Positions 34,942 through 47,064 are shown, counted from the stretch's first letter. The stretch: DNA of 64,000 nt from Solen grandis (GCA_021229015.1 CM037778.1:83840848-83904847), one strand, 5' to 3'. The notes: generated by a model not told the origin, from the sequence alone. A program made the numbers and translations.

Positions 34942-35127
34942 ATGCATTGTGTATGTATTAACCGTCCATGTGCAAGGACATTTCGTTTGCTTTTGAACTT
35001 CTTATCCAATCTAAATGCTGCATTAAACTTTTTCTTGTACATTTTCCATGGTAAAAGGTTTCGAGCAGACTTTTACGAATTGTTTAAGTGTTTGTCGTAT
35101 GTAAGAAATCAGCCTCTGTCTAAATAG
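34942..35127 (+). pseudogene. Rhodopsin-type GPCR TM7 and C-terminus
   Basis: The frame contains LLNFLSNLNAALNFFLYIFH followed by GKRFRADFYELF, matching the helix 7 to helix 8 junction of peptide- and FMRFamide-type receptors (N-x-x-L-N-F-x-x-Y, then basic GK-RFR). It ends with a stop after VRNQPLSK, so a real C-terminus may be preserved. The upstream helices are missing or scattered in 33.2-34.9 kb, so this is a fragment or the last exon of a decayed gene. Confidence 0.5.
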
Positions 35128-35327
35128 GGGAAACGCGATACCTAGAGGAAGCACATGTACAGTCGTTCAAAAACACTACATTATTTCTCTCTCTTCTCTC
35201 TTCTCTCTCTCTCAAGACACTACAGAGTATATAATATGCTTACAGTGTTTACAAGTATTTTGTAAAACAAGTTAAAAGCCTTCCAAAATTCCTTTTTGAA
35301 GCATTTCTTAACTTTGAAATATGACTT

Positions 35328-35575
35328 GACTTGATATTTAAGTTAACCGTCGCGTCGACAGTATTTCAGTCATATAACGACGCCCGCTAATTACAGGTGG
35401 AGGAAGACCCGAATTTCGCGGAGGGCATCCGGTAGAACCACCCACCTACCGCAAGCCAGGTGGAAGGCTTCCCCACATGAAAATCCGAATTACCCTGCCG
35501 GGATTCGAACCCAGGCGGTGAGGGGCTGAGTGAGTGTTAAAGTCAGCGACTTTACCCTTCGGCCACGGAGGCCCC
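35328..35575 (-). mobile_element. SINE family A, full length with tRNA head
   Basis: On the - strand it starts GGGGCCTCCGTGGCCGAAGG (box A region). It continues through a long variable-arm-like segment to box B TGGGTTCGAATCCCGG, then the core, and ends in repeated TCAAG. The head resembles a class II (Leu/Ser-type) tRNA. A possible 8-bp duplication AAATATGA flanks it. Confidence 0.8.
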
Positions 35576-35929
35576 TTTAAATATGAAAGGATAAAGAGCA
35601 CCGCATGCGGATTTTTTTTTTTTTTGTGTGTCTGTGTGTGTTGTTGTTTTGTTATTTTAAAGGGAATATAAATTGTCAAAATAGACCCAAGATGTATGGC
35701 CCTTGACGAGAATGTAGTCCTATGATAGTTAAAAAGTGTGTGATATCATGGCCAAGGTTTTAAAACTTTTCATGACGACTACACCGACGGCGACGAAAAA
35801 AGGAAGACTCGTTGGTATGAATCCATTATATTTCCCACTTGTTCCACTTTAAACGCATGTCGGACTCATAATCGTCATTACATGTCAATCTCGCCGGTAG
35901 TTTATCTTGTGAGCATGGATAGATGTAGT

Positions 35930-37560
35930 GAAAAGTAAGGTTAATTATTGCCGTTTTACTTCGGTATTCGTTAAAGGTTGATGTGTAAGTCGGATATTTT
36001 AGTACACTTCGGTATTCGTTTAAGTTTGATGTGTAAAATCGGCTATTTTAGTACACTTCGTTTTGTAATTGTTTGTTTATGTGAAGTGAATGCTATTTTG
36101 ACACGTGGTATTTGATTAACAGTAATGCGAGATTGCGTTTGTTTATGTGAAGTAGAAATAGCTATTTTAGTAAAACGTTGGTATTTGATTAAAAGAATGA
36201 CGAGATTGCGTTTGTTATGTGAAGTAGAAATAGCTATTTTAGTACACGTTGGTATTTGATTAACAGTAATGACGAGGGTTGCGTTTGTTTATGTGAAGTA
36301 GAAATAGCTATTTTAGTACACGTTGGTATTTGATTAACGGTATCTGCGTATGTTGACTGCTTTATACAGGACGTGACTTGACTATTAGATTTATCGTCGC
36401 TTCGACAGTATTTCAATCATATTGCGACGTCCAGCTAATTTCAGGTGGAGGAAGACCCGAATGCACGGAGGCATCTGGGTAGAACCCGCAAGCCAGCTGG
36501 AGGCTTCTACATGAAAATCCGAATGACCCTGCCGGGATTCGAACCCCGCCGGGTGAGGGGCTGAGTGGGGTGTTAAAGTCAGCGATTTTACCCTCTCGGC
36601 ACGGAGGCCCTTGCGTATGTTAGTACTCTTCGTAATAACGTGCGTGTTTTGTTTTTATAGTGTATATTAAGGTCAGCTATTTTAGTACACTTCGATCGGT
36701 ATTTGATTTACTGTAATGACGTGCTTTTGTTTCAATAGTGTGCATGGTAAGTTTATTTATTGTCGCACACTTCGGTACCTAATTAACAGTAGTCAGATGA
36801 ATGTGTGTTTTGACACAGTGTACATTAATTAATATCGGCTATTTTAGTACACTTTGGTATTTGGTTAACAGTAAAGACGTGCGTGTCTGCTTTAAAACAT
36901 CGCAAAGTCAGCTATTTTAGTACACTATGTTGTTACCAGTAGTGACGTCCGTGTGTTTAATATAGTTTAGAGTACGCTCGGCTAATTTAATAAACTTCGG
37001 TATTTAATTTACGGTAGTGACGTGCTTTTATTTGTGTTGATATATATTGTAGAGTAAGGTAGACTTTGGTATTTGGATAACAGTAATGACATACGTGTGT
37101 TTAAAAACATGGCTATTTTAATACACGTGATCATAGGATTGACAGTAGTGACGTGCGTGAGTTGTTTTAATATACTAGTAGTTTAGAGGAAAGGTCGGCT
37201 ATTTTTGTACACTTCGATATTTGATGAAGAGTAGCTTCATGTGTGTTTGTTTTGACATTGTGAAGGGTAGGGTCGGCTATTGACGCACACTTTGGTATTT
37301 GGTTAACTGTAATGTGGAGCATATGTTTGTTTTGATAAAGTGTAGAGTAAAAATATTAAACTGCAGTAACATGCGTGTTTGTTGTTAAATTGTGTAGGGT
37401 GCTGTACGTTAAACTATTGTCGTACACTTCGGTATTAGTTAACATTAATGACGTACGTTTGTTGGTTTGTTTGTTTTAATATAATGTAAAGTCAGATATT
37501 CTTAGTAACTTCTTTATGGGATGAGTGTTTGTTTTAATAAAATAAAGAGTAAGCAAGTCT
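35930..37560 (+). repeat. Degenerate satellite, unit about 80 bp
   Basis: GGCTATTTTAGTACACTTCG, then GTATTTGATTAACAGTAATG and ACGTGCGTGTTTGTTT, recur about 16-18 times with decay. Three units at 36115-36340 are nearly identical (GTTTATGTGAAGTAGAAATA), a more recent local expansion. A full-length SINE interrupts it at 36373-36611. Confidence 0.85.
36373..36611 (-). mobile_element. SINE family A, full length, inside satellite array
   Basis: It has the same head, box B (as + strand GGGATTCGAACCCC) and core as the copy at 35328. A 10-bp direct repeat TGCGTATGTT lies at 36345-36354 and 36612-36621, likely the target-site duplication, with about 18 bp of extra tail on the left. It interrupts the degenerate satellite. 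Confidence 0.8.
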
Positions 37561-38140
37561 ATATTATAATCTCCTAAGTAGATCAAAGGAATCCCGGATG
37601 TCTCTGATCAAAATTACTTATTGCGAGTGGATCAGAGATCTTCTGGCAATATGCAAATCAAGTATCATTTACAGTACGCCCTAATGTCACTATAATTTAA
37701 ATGAGTAGCATTGAGAAAGCTGTGAATATAATACTTATATAGCCTACATACTTTAGGTACAATTAATTAAGAATATACAATAGTAATCATTTTACTTTTC
37801 TCCCCAAAGATTATATGTCAGTAATCATTCTAGTATATCAAAGTTAAATTATAATTTTTAGATAAATTCACAGTTTTAAAGTAAAAAAACAAACAACAAA
37901 ATTTTAATAATCAACATTGATTAAAAGCATCAAAATATACAATCTAACACATTTTTCCTTATATAATCACCAGATTTATAAATTACCCAATAGAAAATCA
38001 CGCATCATCTTTAAAAATTCAGCTACATAAATAATCATCATTATTACCTTTTAATAGTCATCATTTTTTAATCATAATCATCTTTTTTAAAATTTAAACC
38101 AAAATTTACAATCAAAGAGCGCGTTTAAATAAATACTAAA
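37560..38140. other. AT-rich block splitting the satellite
   Basis: No satellite units and no open frames. Composition is more AT-rich than both flanks, with many A-runs. It may be an inserted element, although clear terminal repeats are not visible. Confidence 0.4.
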
Positions 38141-38149
38141 ATTGTTGTT

Positions 38150-38330
38150 GCAAGGCGGCTATTTCCGTACATTTGGTATTTGGTTAACATAAATGGGCGT
38201 CCGTTAAAATTTGTTTAATAAGCTATTTTGGTTCACTTAATTTTGGGATAAACAGTATGGGGACGAGTGTTTGTTTTAATATAGTGTAGAGTAATGTCGG
38301 CTATTGCCGTGCTGTGTTGATAATGTCTGT
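38150..38330 (+). repeat. Continuation of the degenerate satellite
   Basis: AAGGCGGCTATTTCCGTAC, then GGTATTTGGTTAACATAAAT and TTTGTTTTAATATAGTGTAG, are units of the same array. They are separated from it by an AT-rich non-repetitive block at 37560-38140. Confidence 0.75.
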
Positions 38331-38689
38331 CGAGTGCAGTGATTCTGAAAAGCACATTTTCACTGCACGTTTCAAGAATGTTTAAATGTTGGTCCATGAC
38401 GTACTAGAAGTATATTTTCAGTTCAGTATATTTTCGGCGTAAATGTCAATCAAATTTTTGTCTTTCTTAACAGACCAAACAGAATATAAAAAGAAGAAGG
38501 GGGTTAATAGTCCCGATTATATACTGTATACCCCACATCATATTTTAAATCTATTGTATTAAAACACAATTTCCTAGGGAAAAATATACTTTTTCTACGG
38601 TCTGTATTTACATGCACAAAACAAATTTGCTGGTTGTAAATAAAAGATTTGTAATATCCCAGTGTCTTTCATCTTTTGAAGCCAGTCAG

Positions 38690-39830
38690 CCAAACCTCTA
38701 AGCGCTGAATGTTTACAGGACATATCCATAACTTACTATTACATAAACAAAAGGGGTCATGATGGCTTGAGAAAGATTTGGCTTATAATGTGGCCCGGAT
38801 TGTACTAAGATTTGATCTAGTAACTTTTTTTTCACCATGCCTTACCACGATGGACTTGACCAAAATATCATCAACACAAACATTTTTAAAAAGTTTGGCA
38901 AAGATTTAGCTAAAAATGTGACCCCCTGTGGTTTAAACAAGATTTTACTAAGATTTGACCTAGTGACCTTGTTTTTTCCTGCCTCAACCATGACTGAACT
39001 TGGCTGAGATATCATCAATACAAGCATTCTGATCAAGTTTGAGAAAGATTCGGCTAATAATGTGGCCCTAGAGCGTAAACAGGATTATACTGAGATGTGA
39101 CTAGGTGACCTAAATTTTGACCCCGTCCCACTCATGACTGGACTTGACCAAGATATATTCAAGACAAATATTCTGAGCAAGTTCGAGAAAGATTGAGCCA
39201 AAAATATGGCCCGTTGAGTGTAAACAAGATTTAACCAAGATTTGACCTACCTTTTTCCATGATTGAAATTGATCGAGACATTATCAAGACAAACAGTCTG
39301 GGCAAATTAGAGGAAGACTGGATAAAAATTGTGGCTTCTAGAGTGAAAACACTAAAATTGTTGGCATTATGAATGGACAAAGATCAGTCATAATCAAACT
39401 TAGGTGAGAGATATTGTTGTAAAGTTTCAAGAAGATTGCTTAAGAAATGAAGATCCTAGAGTGTAAACAAGATGAAATCTGACATTCTTTTTATAGATTA
39501 AGGGCCATAGCTCCTACCTAATGAACTGATATCAGCTATAATCAAACTCAATTGATTATGGTCATAAATATTGTCATAAAGTTGAAGATAACTGTTCAAG
39601 AAATGAAGACGCTTGAGTGAAGATGCTTGAGTGTAGACATTGTGAAATCTGGGAAATTTTTTTTTTATTAAAAGGGACATTACTCCTAACCTAATTTGCC
39701 AATCTCAGCCAAAATCAAACTCAATCGAGAGATGATGTTCATAAACATTGTCAAAAAGTTTGAAGTAATTGTTCAAACAAGAGGGCCAAGATGGCCTGAA
39801 GACCTTCACCTGAGAAAAACTGTAAGTTAT
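38690..39830 (-). repeat. Tandem units of about 140 bp, - orientation, and family D end
   Basis: Read on +, ACTTGACCAAGATAT, AGTTTGGCAAAGATT and GTAAACAAGATTTTACTAAG recur about seven times with decay. They are the reverse complement of the array at 62400. At 39778 AACAAGAGGGCCAAGATGGC then TTCACCTGAG is a family D terminus that continues into the gap. Confidence 0.6.
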
Positions 39831-39954
39831 TAAGATAGCATGTTGTACTGAATACATAACCCCTGAGATCATTTAAATTCACAAACCAACAGTGCCTGTA
39901 GTCAAAATTTGAAGTCAGGGCTTGACTGAGAGGGTTATGGCCATTCTTTTAAAA

Positions 39955-40054
39955 NNNNNNNNNNNNNNNNNNNNNNNNNNNNNNNNNNNNNNNNNNNNNN
40001 NNNNNNNNNNNNNNNNNNNNNNNNNNNNNNNNNNNNNNNNNNNNNNNNNNNNNN
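39955..40054. other. Assembly gap (100 N)
   Basis: Exactly 100 N, next to a family D repeat end, which probably caused the break. Confidence 1.
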
Positions 40055-41400
40055 ATGGTGTTAAAAAATGTAAATTCTCTAAACAAATATTTCAGTTCAG
40101 TTTCTACAAAAGTTATTCAAATACCAAGTTACATCTTTAAAAAGTCATACCACTTTTCTGTATATTCAATTAACACTGGCGCCAAAAAGGGGCGGGGGGG
40201 GGGGGGCATTACCTCCCAAAGGTATGAAATATACGGTAGAAGTAGTAGCGGGCGAAGCTCGCGAGCAGCGTAGATCGCCCTACAGTATCGCGTAGACTTC
40301 TATTTGGATCAACATTTTAGAGCACAATAGATTTGTTTTTTCGTCACAACCATTTATCATATGGGCAGCGCAAATTTGTTTACAACTTAACTTAAAACTC
40401 GTTCTTCGAAGTCGGTAAAAAGCGTCTTAGTCCATTTTTCGGGCGTTCGTCTGATCAAGACTTTGTTGTCAAGCTTTGTTTTTACATTTGAACATTATAA
40501 ATATGCTTCGTTTTAGATATATGGTTAGCAAAAAAAATAAAAATAAAAATTAACTCACTTTCAGCTTGTACATTAGATTCCGAAAATCCGTTAAAAAATC
40601 TACCTTGTGGGGGCGCCATGACACCAACACTATCATTTGGTTACGATTGCAACACTATTTTCTAATCACACGTTTTGGACTTCACTGATTTAACACTTGA
40701 TTTTGCTTTACATCGCTTGACACGATGCTTTTGTGCATACAGTATATTTCAAAGAAATATATCTCGACCTTTCGATCAGTTCTGTCTGAAATTAGACGCG
40801 AAATCATCCGATCTTTTGATTACATATAAAAAAAGAAACATCACTGCATAGATCTATTCGCCACCTGCATATGTCTATGGTCACTGGTATGCAAACGGGT
40901 TAAAAAAAGGTGTAAACGGGGGAATTTGGTAGATACAGTGATTGCACTTTTTTTTCTACTCTTCTCTCTGAACATCGTATTTTTTTTTTAAATTTAGTAA
41001 GTAATTGCAAATCACTGGAAATGTATGTTTACTATAACCAAAATAAAAAAAGAGTATATTTTAGTTGAAAGGTCAAGAGGTAATTCATGTATAGTAGGCC
41101 TAGATCTATATATCTATCATTTATTTATTTCATTTTTTTTCTTTATTTTTTTATTATTAAGATGGGACCAGTAGTCATTTAATTGACTGCTATGTATGCG
41201 ATAGAATCTATTAAGACAGGCCTTTTTGAAACTGCACAATTGTGCATCTTCGTTGAATCGATATGCTTAGTTAAATGCTGATTAATAATTATACTGATTT
41301 CAAAGATGACAAGTTTGTTATTTTTTTCTTCTCCTGTTTTTGTGATACTCGTGGTTTGCTCTAAATAAGGAGTAAACTAGGATGTACCATTTTCAATACA
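40055..41400. other. No gene recognised
   Basis: It includes a G-run at 40190-40206 and otherwise AT-rich sequence. Short frames show no domain. Confidence 0.45.
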
Positions 41401-41407
41401 AATTTAA

Positions 41408-41838
41408 AAAGACCGATCAACGTTTTGAGTTATTTGCCCCTGAATGTGATTTTTTTTTTCTCTTTTCCGTCATTTCCAAGGACAGATCACTCAAATTCAA
41501 GCTTATCGATACCTTATTTTATTTCACATTATTGTTTGTTGTTTCACTTCTAGTCATTATACAAAGTTTAAAACAATTCCATTCAATTGATTTTTCACAA
41601 TGTTTCAGCAAACACATACCGCGTTTTTCTTGATTTTTTTTTCTATATTTCCGTTTGCGACAATAATATAAAATCTGTTGCATAGAATTTTTCACAGTGA
41701 CAGAGAATTTAGTACCAAACATTGAGCTGAAATTAAATGAGGTGTTGCTTTCCCATAATATTGAGTTATCTGCCCTTAAAATGACAGAAAAATAAAAAAC
41801 TCACTTTCAGGGGCAGATAACTCAAAAAGTAACATGGA
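41408..41838. repeat. Element with TTTTGAGTTAT(T/C)TGCCCCTGAA inverted ends
   Basis: ACGTTTTGAGTTATTTGCCC then CTGAATGTGA on the left is matched by TCACTTTCAGGGGCAGATAA then CTCAAAAAGT on the right. A third, direct copy (ATTGAGTTATCTGCCC) lies at 41758. The 430-bp interior is T-rich and non-coding, and 41840-42020 repeats part of it (CATGCAAAGTTTAAAA). Confidence 0.55.
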
Positions 41839-42239
41839 GACCCCCTTTTTTATCCCATTTATTTGTTTCTGGTGTGATTCTCTATAATCATGCAAAGTTT
41901 AAAAAAGATATGTTCGCTTGTTTTGATTTTCCTTCTGTGTCTATATTTTAAACACTGCTATTGTGAAATACGCCCTAACAGATAGCTCTCATTTTTTTAA
42001 CAAATTTATCTCCCTTTTTGGATTGAGCATCACTGTGCACAATATAAAGAAGAATTGTCAATCTCTGCAGCTAATAAATATGTTTAAAGCTTTAATTCTG
42101 TTTTCTTCTAGCACAATTTAAACAGTCGACCATAGTCGCACAGACGTTTCCCCGTGTTAATATCCAGATTGTATGTTTGTTTTAGCACTCCACATATTGA
42201 ATATACAACTTAAGAACTTTGAGGGTTTTTTTCTATCAC

Positions 42240-42690
42240 TTCAATATTTTGGACAATGAAATGTCCAAAAGATCGAGATGGTATAGCGCCATGAGCGCAG
42301 AGCTGCTCGATGGGTTATCAATGATTACTCCCCCACATCAGTGTCACAAATATGTTAAGTGAGTTGCAGTGGCGTCCCCTTGGAAACAAGGATTGATACC
42401 TACCAGACTACTGATGTTTTATAAGATTGTTCACGGACTGGTAGCAGTACCAATGTCTTCTTAGTTCTTATGTTATACCACCATCCCGGCTCACTAGACA
42501 CGTGCATCCCCTTTCCTACAGACAAATCCATACTCCATGTAACTATTATAAGTCTTCTTTCTACCCAACAACCATCATATTCTGGGATTCTCCACAGTCC
42601 AACATTGCACAAGCTTCTACTCTCGGGCCTTGATCAATTTAGGCAAGTGGTAACCAAACTGTGCCATAGATTCTGAGGAAATAGGCTTTT
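42240..42690 (+). mobile_element. 3' end of a second LINE (RT C-terminus)
   Basis: Across frames it spells the conserved tail of a jockey/CR1-like polyprotein: RAARWVINDYSP, then YKIVHGLVAVPMSS, HPLSYRQIH, NYYKSSFYPTTIIFWDS and FDQFRQVV. Several stops and frameshifts are present. Only this fragment remains; nothing upstream of 42240 is recognisable as RT. Confidence 0.7.
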
Positions 42691-42699
42691 TTAGACTAA

Positions 42700-43690
42700 T
42701 AACTGTATCCTGGAGTGTCCGATTTTCGCCAGCATAAGAAGTTATTGCAAGAAAAGTTAACAAAACAATCCCTCACTTTTATATTAAATATATAATAAAA
42801 TGCATCAATATCTTCCCTTCAAATATAATATATTGTCAGTGGTAATTGAAAACAAAGAATAACTATCAATATCCAACAACAGTCAAAAATAATTTCCAAA
42901 ATGGTGTCTTGAGTTCTCGACAGTGAACTCATTTTAAATGAGTCTGTCACAAGTACGGTGCTCATAAAGAGACAAAATCTACAAACAACAGTTGCAATGA
43001 AGCTCTGTGTTCTTCCTAAAAGCACACATTGGCGTGCAAAATTTAAGATGATCCAAATGAGAACAAGAAAAAATCACACTCAGTCATTTTTATAAGTGTA
43101 GGTGCCCTTGATTCGTAACTGGGTAAAATTGCATTTTCCTTAATTTCTATCCTTGCAATAAGAGGAGTCCCTATTTATTACATGCAAAAATTTGGATACA
43201 AACCCTCACTAGTATAATGGGTAATGCTGTATTATAAGTATCAAGTGTGAATTTGCTATCAGATTAAAACAACAATCTCTAAAACTTCTGTACATGGATT
43301 GTTGAAAGTTTTTTAGATCCCACTATTTTCAGAACATGATATCAGTTACATAAATCAGTCGCAGTGCTACGGTAGATTTTAACAGCACTTAAAATTGATA
43401 AAGAAACTTAGATAATGGTGTTAAATTGGTACCTCCTTATTAAATGAATGTTTTCTTCTGTTTCCAAACATTTTCAAAGAAAAAACAGTTTGGAAAAAAA
43501 GATCAGTCAATTTTGCAAATTGTTCATGGTTTCCCTGTAAAATTACGTCACACTTGAGGTGAAAAATAGCATTAGTGTCAATAGTGCTAGAATACCAATA
43601 TGGCGAACTGAATACGTGAGGATACATTTCATCTTTTAATTAACACTGTCAAACTTTTATTCAATTTTCTCACAAATACACTATGTATTA
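42700..43690. other. No gene recognised
   Basis: Unique-looking AT-rich sequence between the LINE fragment and the family D repeat. Confidence 0.45.
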
Positions 43691-43696
43691 CTTTTT

Positions 43697-44862
43697 AGCA
43701 CACCTGAGCACAACATGCTCGTGGTGAGCTATTGTGATCGCCTGTTGTCCATTTTCCGTGCGTGCGTGCGTCTGGCGTCAACAATTTCCTTTAAACATCT
43801 CCTCCAAAACCGCTGAATGGATTTTTGACCAAACTTATCATCCTTATGATGCCCGCTATCAAAGTTGTTCAAATTATTTTGATTGGTTGAAAAAGTAGGT
43901 CACAGGAGCTAAAAAAAGATTTTAAAAATGCAAACTTTGAAAATCTTCTGCTGCAAGGCCTAGAGCTTAGATATTTGGTGTGTAGCATTGTCTTATGAAC
44001 CTCTACCAAGATTGTTCAAATCATGACCCTGGGGTCAAAATTGGACCCGCCCCAGGGGTCACTTGAATTTACATAGGCTTATATATATAAGGAAAAAAAT
44101 AGAAAAATTTTCTTCTCAGAAACCACAAGGCCTGGAGCTTAGATATTTGGTGTGTAGCAATGTCTAGTGGATCTCTACCAAATTTGTTCAAATCATGAAC
44201 CTTGGGGGGAAAATTGGCGCCGCCCCCTGGGATCACTTGATTTAATTTAGACTTGTAAAGAAAAAATTAGAAAAAATCTTCTTCTCAGAAACCACAAGGA
44301 GTTAAGATATTTAGTGTGTAACATGGCCTTATGATTATCTACCAGGTTTGTTCAAATCATGACCCTGGGGTTAAAACTGGCCCTGCGCCAGGGGTCACTT
44401 GATTTTGCATAGGCTTAAAAAGGAAAATCTAGAAAAATATTCTTGTCAGAAACCACAAGGCCTGGAGTTTAGACTTCTACCAAGTACGTTCAAATTATGG
44501 TCCTGGAGTCAAAATTGGCCCACTCCCAGGGGTTACTTGTTTTTACATAGACTTACATAGGAAATATTTTTTTAAAAATATCCTTATCAGAAACCACAAG
44601 ATCATGGGTTTAAACATTTGGTTTGTAACATGCCCTTGTGGACCTGAACCAAGTTTTCAAATCATGGCCCTGGGGTCAAAAATGATCCCAGCAAGGGTTA
44701 ACTTGTTTCTTTGACCACATGTAAACTTTTTGTGTGGAATTCAGATTATATTGCTGTTCTTCTGCAAGGATTTTATATTCAGTATGACCATGTTGTAAAA
44801 GGCAATGAAATCAATATTTCTCAGGTGAACGATTCAGGGTCATCTTGGCCCTCTTGTTATCT
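43697..44862 (+). repeat. Interspersed repeat family D, complete copy
   Basis: It starts TTAGCACACCTGAGCACAAC, with the inverted GTGGTGAGC motif, and ends AGGTGAACGATTCAGGGTCA then TCTTGGCCCTCTTGTTAT. The interior repeats about five times a unit of roughly 150 bp (TTCTCAGAAACCACAAGGCC, TTGTTCAAATCATGACCCTG). It is a terminal-hairpin repeat without coding potential. Confidence 0.7.
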
Positions 44863-45413
44863 CCTGTACATTTCTTTCTTTGAATTTCGTGCACTGATGC
44901 TCACCTGCACAAAATATTCGAAATGGTGCGATGCAGTAGGAATAGATAGATAGAATCTGTATTTGCCCTCGTGGACATATTATTTATCATAAATATATTG
45001 AAAGGTTCAAATGAAATCTTTCATTGTGTTTTATCTGTTTTCATTTGTAACATTTCACCAGTTACGATGCAGCTTCAGTGGTTCAGGTGGATATTATAAT
45101 TTTAGGACTTCTTGGTAAGGGCAGTACCACAGGAAAAAAAAAATTGTCAGTGTCAACTTCAAGTTGAGTTTTACACGGACTGAAATCTAAATATTTTCAA
45201 CATGATTCACTATTAGAGCAAGTGCTACAGTTATTGGCACCACAGCAGTGAATGTCATGCTGACCTAATATACATGTAAACAAAGTTGTACTTCATTTTA
45301 GCAGCTTTGATTGGCTGTTTGATTACTCATCTGGTGTGTTGTAGTTTTTGCATGTTTTATCTGCAGTAATACAAGTGAACAGTGGCATTTCAAATTAAAC
45401 TGGGTTATTGTTA

Positions 45414-45642
45414 TTCTATAAATCTTAAGTCCTGGGAATCTAGTCACTGGCCTTTGTTTACAGGTTGACTATTATTCAGAGGTTATATCTCTATAAATTT
45501 AGTCCTTGGAATCTAGTCACTGGCCTTTGTTTACAGGTTGGCTGTTATTCAGAGGTTGGATTCTTTATGAATCCAGTCTTGGGAATCTGGTCACCTACTT
45601 GTTGTTTACAGGTTGGCTGTTATTCAGAGGTTATAATCTCTT
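45414..45642 (+). repeat. Three tandem units of about 76 bp
   Basis: GGGAATCTAGTCACTGGCCT, then TTGTTTACAGGTTGGCTGTT and ATTCAGAGGTTATA, occur three times. The open frame with repeated QVGCYSEV arises from this and is not a gene. Confidence 0.85.
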
Positions 45643-46065
45643 TACTAAGAAATGACTGCATGTTTATATACTTTTAACAGATAAGACTGTATACAAGTTT
45701 TATGTAATATATAATTATAATTATATAAGTTGTTTCTTTATGTCTATGTAAGTTTCTTATTGAAATTGTACTACATTTAGTTCTTTCCCAAATGACATAA
45801 CATTGGACACTAATGGAAAAAATTGCTTGAAGTTCAGAGAGGCAGCACATGTAATTGCCCATCAGGATGTTGTTTAGGGTTAGGATTGCAAGTTGTTTAC
45901 TTTCCAGAAGCACTGGTTTAACAAAATAATTGTCGAGAGAACTTATACAGGTAATAAACTTGTGGTTTCCAAGTCAAATGTAAGCTTTGGAGTCGCTGTG
46001 GTTTGGTAGACAAGGTACAGGACTAGAATTACTGGGTACATGAATCCATCAGGACTCCACAACCC

Positions 46066-46297
46066 CCACTGATTGATGATTGATTTCAGTCATATAGCGA
46101 CGTCTAGTTAATTACACGTGGAGGAAGACCCCATATGCACTGAGGCATCCTGGTAGAACATTCAACCTACTGCAAGCCAGCTGGAAGGTTTCCTCATATG
46201 AAAATCCAAATGACCCTGCCGGGATTCAAACCTGCACAGTGATGGGCTGAGTGAGTGTTTAAGTCAGCAACTTTACCCTCTCAGTCACAGAGGCCCC
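46066..46297 (-). mobile_element. SINE family A, full length
   Basis: As read on +, CAGTCATATAGCGACGTCTA and AATTACACGTGGAGGAAGAC are followed by CAAGCCAGCTGGAAGG. Box B is GCCGGGATTCAAACC, and the tRNA head ends AGTCACAGAGGCCCCC. Diverged at several positions. Confidence 0.75.
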
Positions 46298-46491
46298 CTC
46301 ACCCCCATTGACCTCATTGCATTGGTCAAACCCATATGTCATAGATAGACAGTTGTGTTTAGTGCTGGAACTATTACATATACATATATAATGAAAGTAA
46401 TATGTAAATTTGAAAAACAAAACTACTGTAATTGTCACTTGATATCACATATTATCCAATGTCTGTGTTTCAATTCCCTCCCGCTCTCCAG

Positions 46492-46560
46492 AGGTCAGTC
46501 CTGGTAAGCTACATGGAGATGCCATGTCAACATAGGTGTAAGCTGATCCTGTACTGGAAG
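46492..46560 (+). other. Possible 69-nt exon
   Basis: A strong pyrimidine tract (CAATTCCCTCCCGCTCTCCAG) precedes it and a perfect GTAAGT donor follows. Frame 1 is open for 23 codons (RSVLVSYMEMPCQHRCKLIL...). No family is recognised, and chance occurrence of such splice signals is possible. Confidence 0.25.
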
Positions 46561-46844
46561 GTAAGTATATCCTGCAGGGTCTGATGGTCCTCATTCCTGT
46601 AGTAGTTTACTTTCCCAGCCAGACTCACTCTTCAGATAGTATAAACTTGATCAGTGCAGCCTGTAGTTAGATTAAGGCTGACTATGGGTTGAGATATAAA
46701 CCATTTTACTCTAAAATAGGACGTAGACCTATGTAAATCAACAAGAACTTCCCAAACACCTAATCTACCTGCTGGTATATAATTCCACACATTGTTCAAT
46801 GGGAAATTGAATAGAGAGGGTAAAATCCTTGACTTAACATCATT

Positions 46845-47037
46845 CAGGCCTTCAGCCCTGTGTGTTCAAATCCTGGTAGGGTCACTAGAAATTTCGATGT
46901 GAGGAAGCCTTCCTGCTGGCTTGCAGTAAATCCATGGATTTACCCGGGTCACTCTGTAAACTCATTGTCTTTCTCGACCTGTAATAGCTGGCCATCGCTA
47001 TATGACTGAAAAATTAAGTTGTAGAGACAATTAACTT
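46845..47037 (+). mobile_element. SINE family A, old diverged copy
   Basis: Box B-like TGTTCAAATCCTGGTAGGGT, then GAGGAAGCCTTCCTGCTGGC, CTTGCAGTAAATCCATGG and CATCGCTATATGACTGAAAA preserve the order of family A with many changes. Confidence 0.6.
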
Positions 47038-47064
47038 CTACACAAAGAAAGAAAAGGAACACAT

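Noticed and set aside
43697..44953. Open frame of 80 codons at 44711
   Set aside because: It overlaps the end of a family D repeat and has no recognisable domain.
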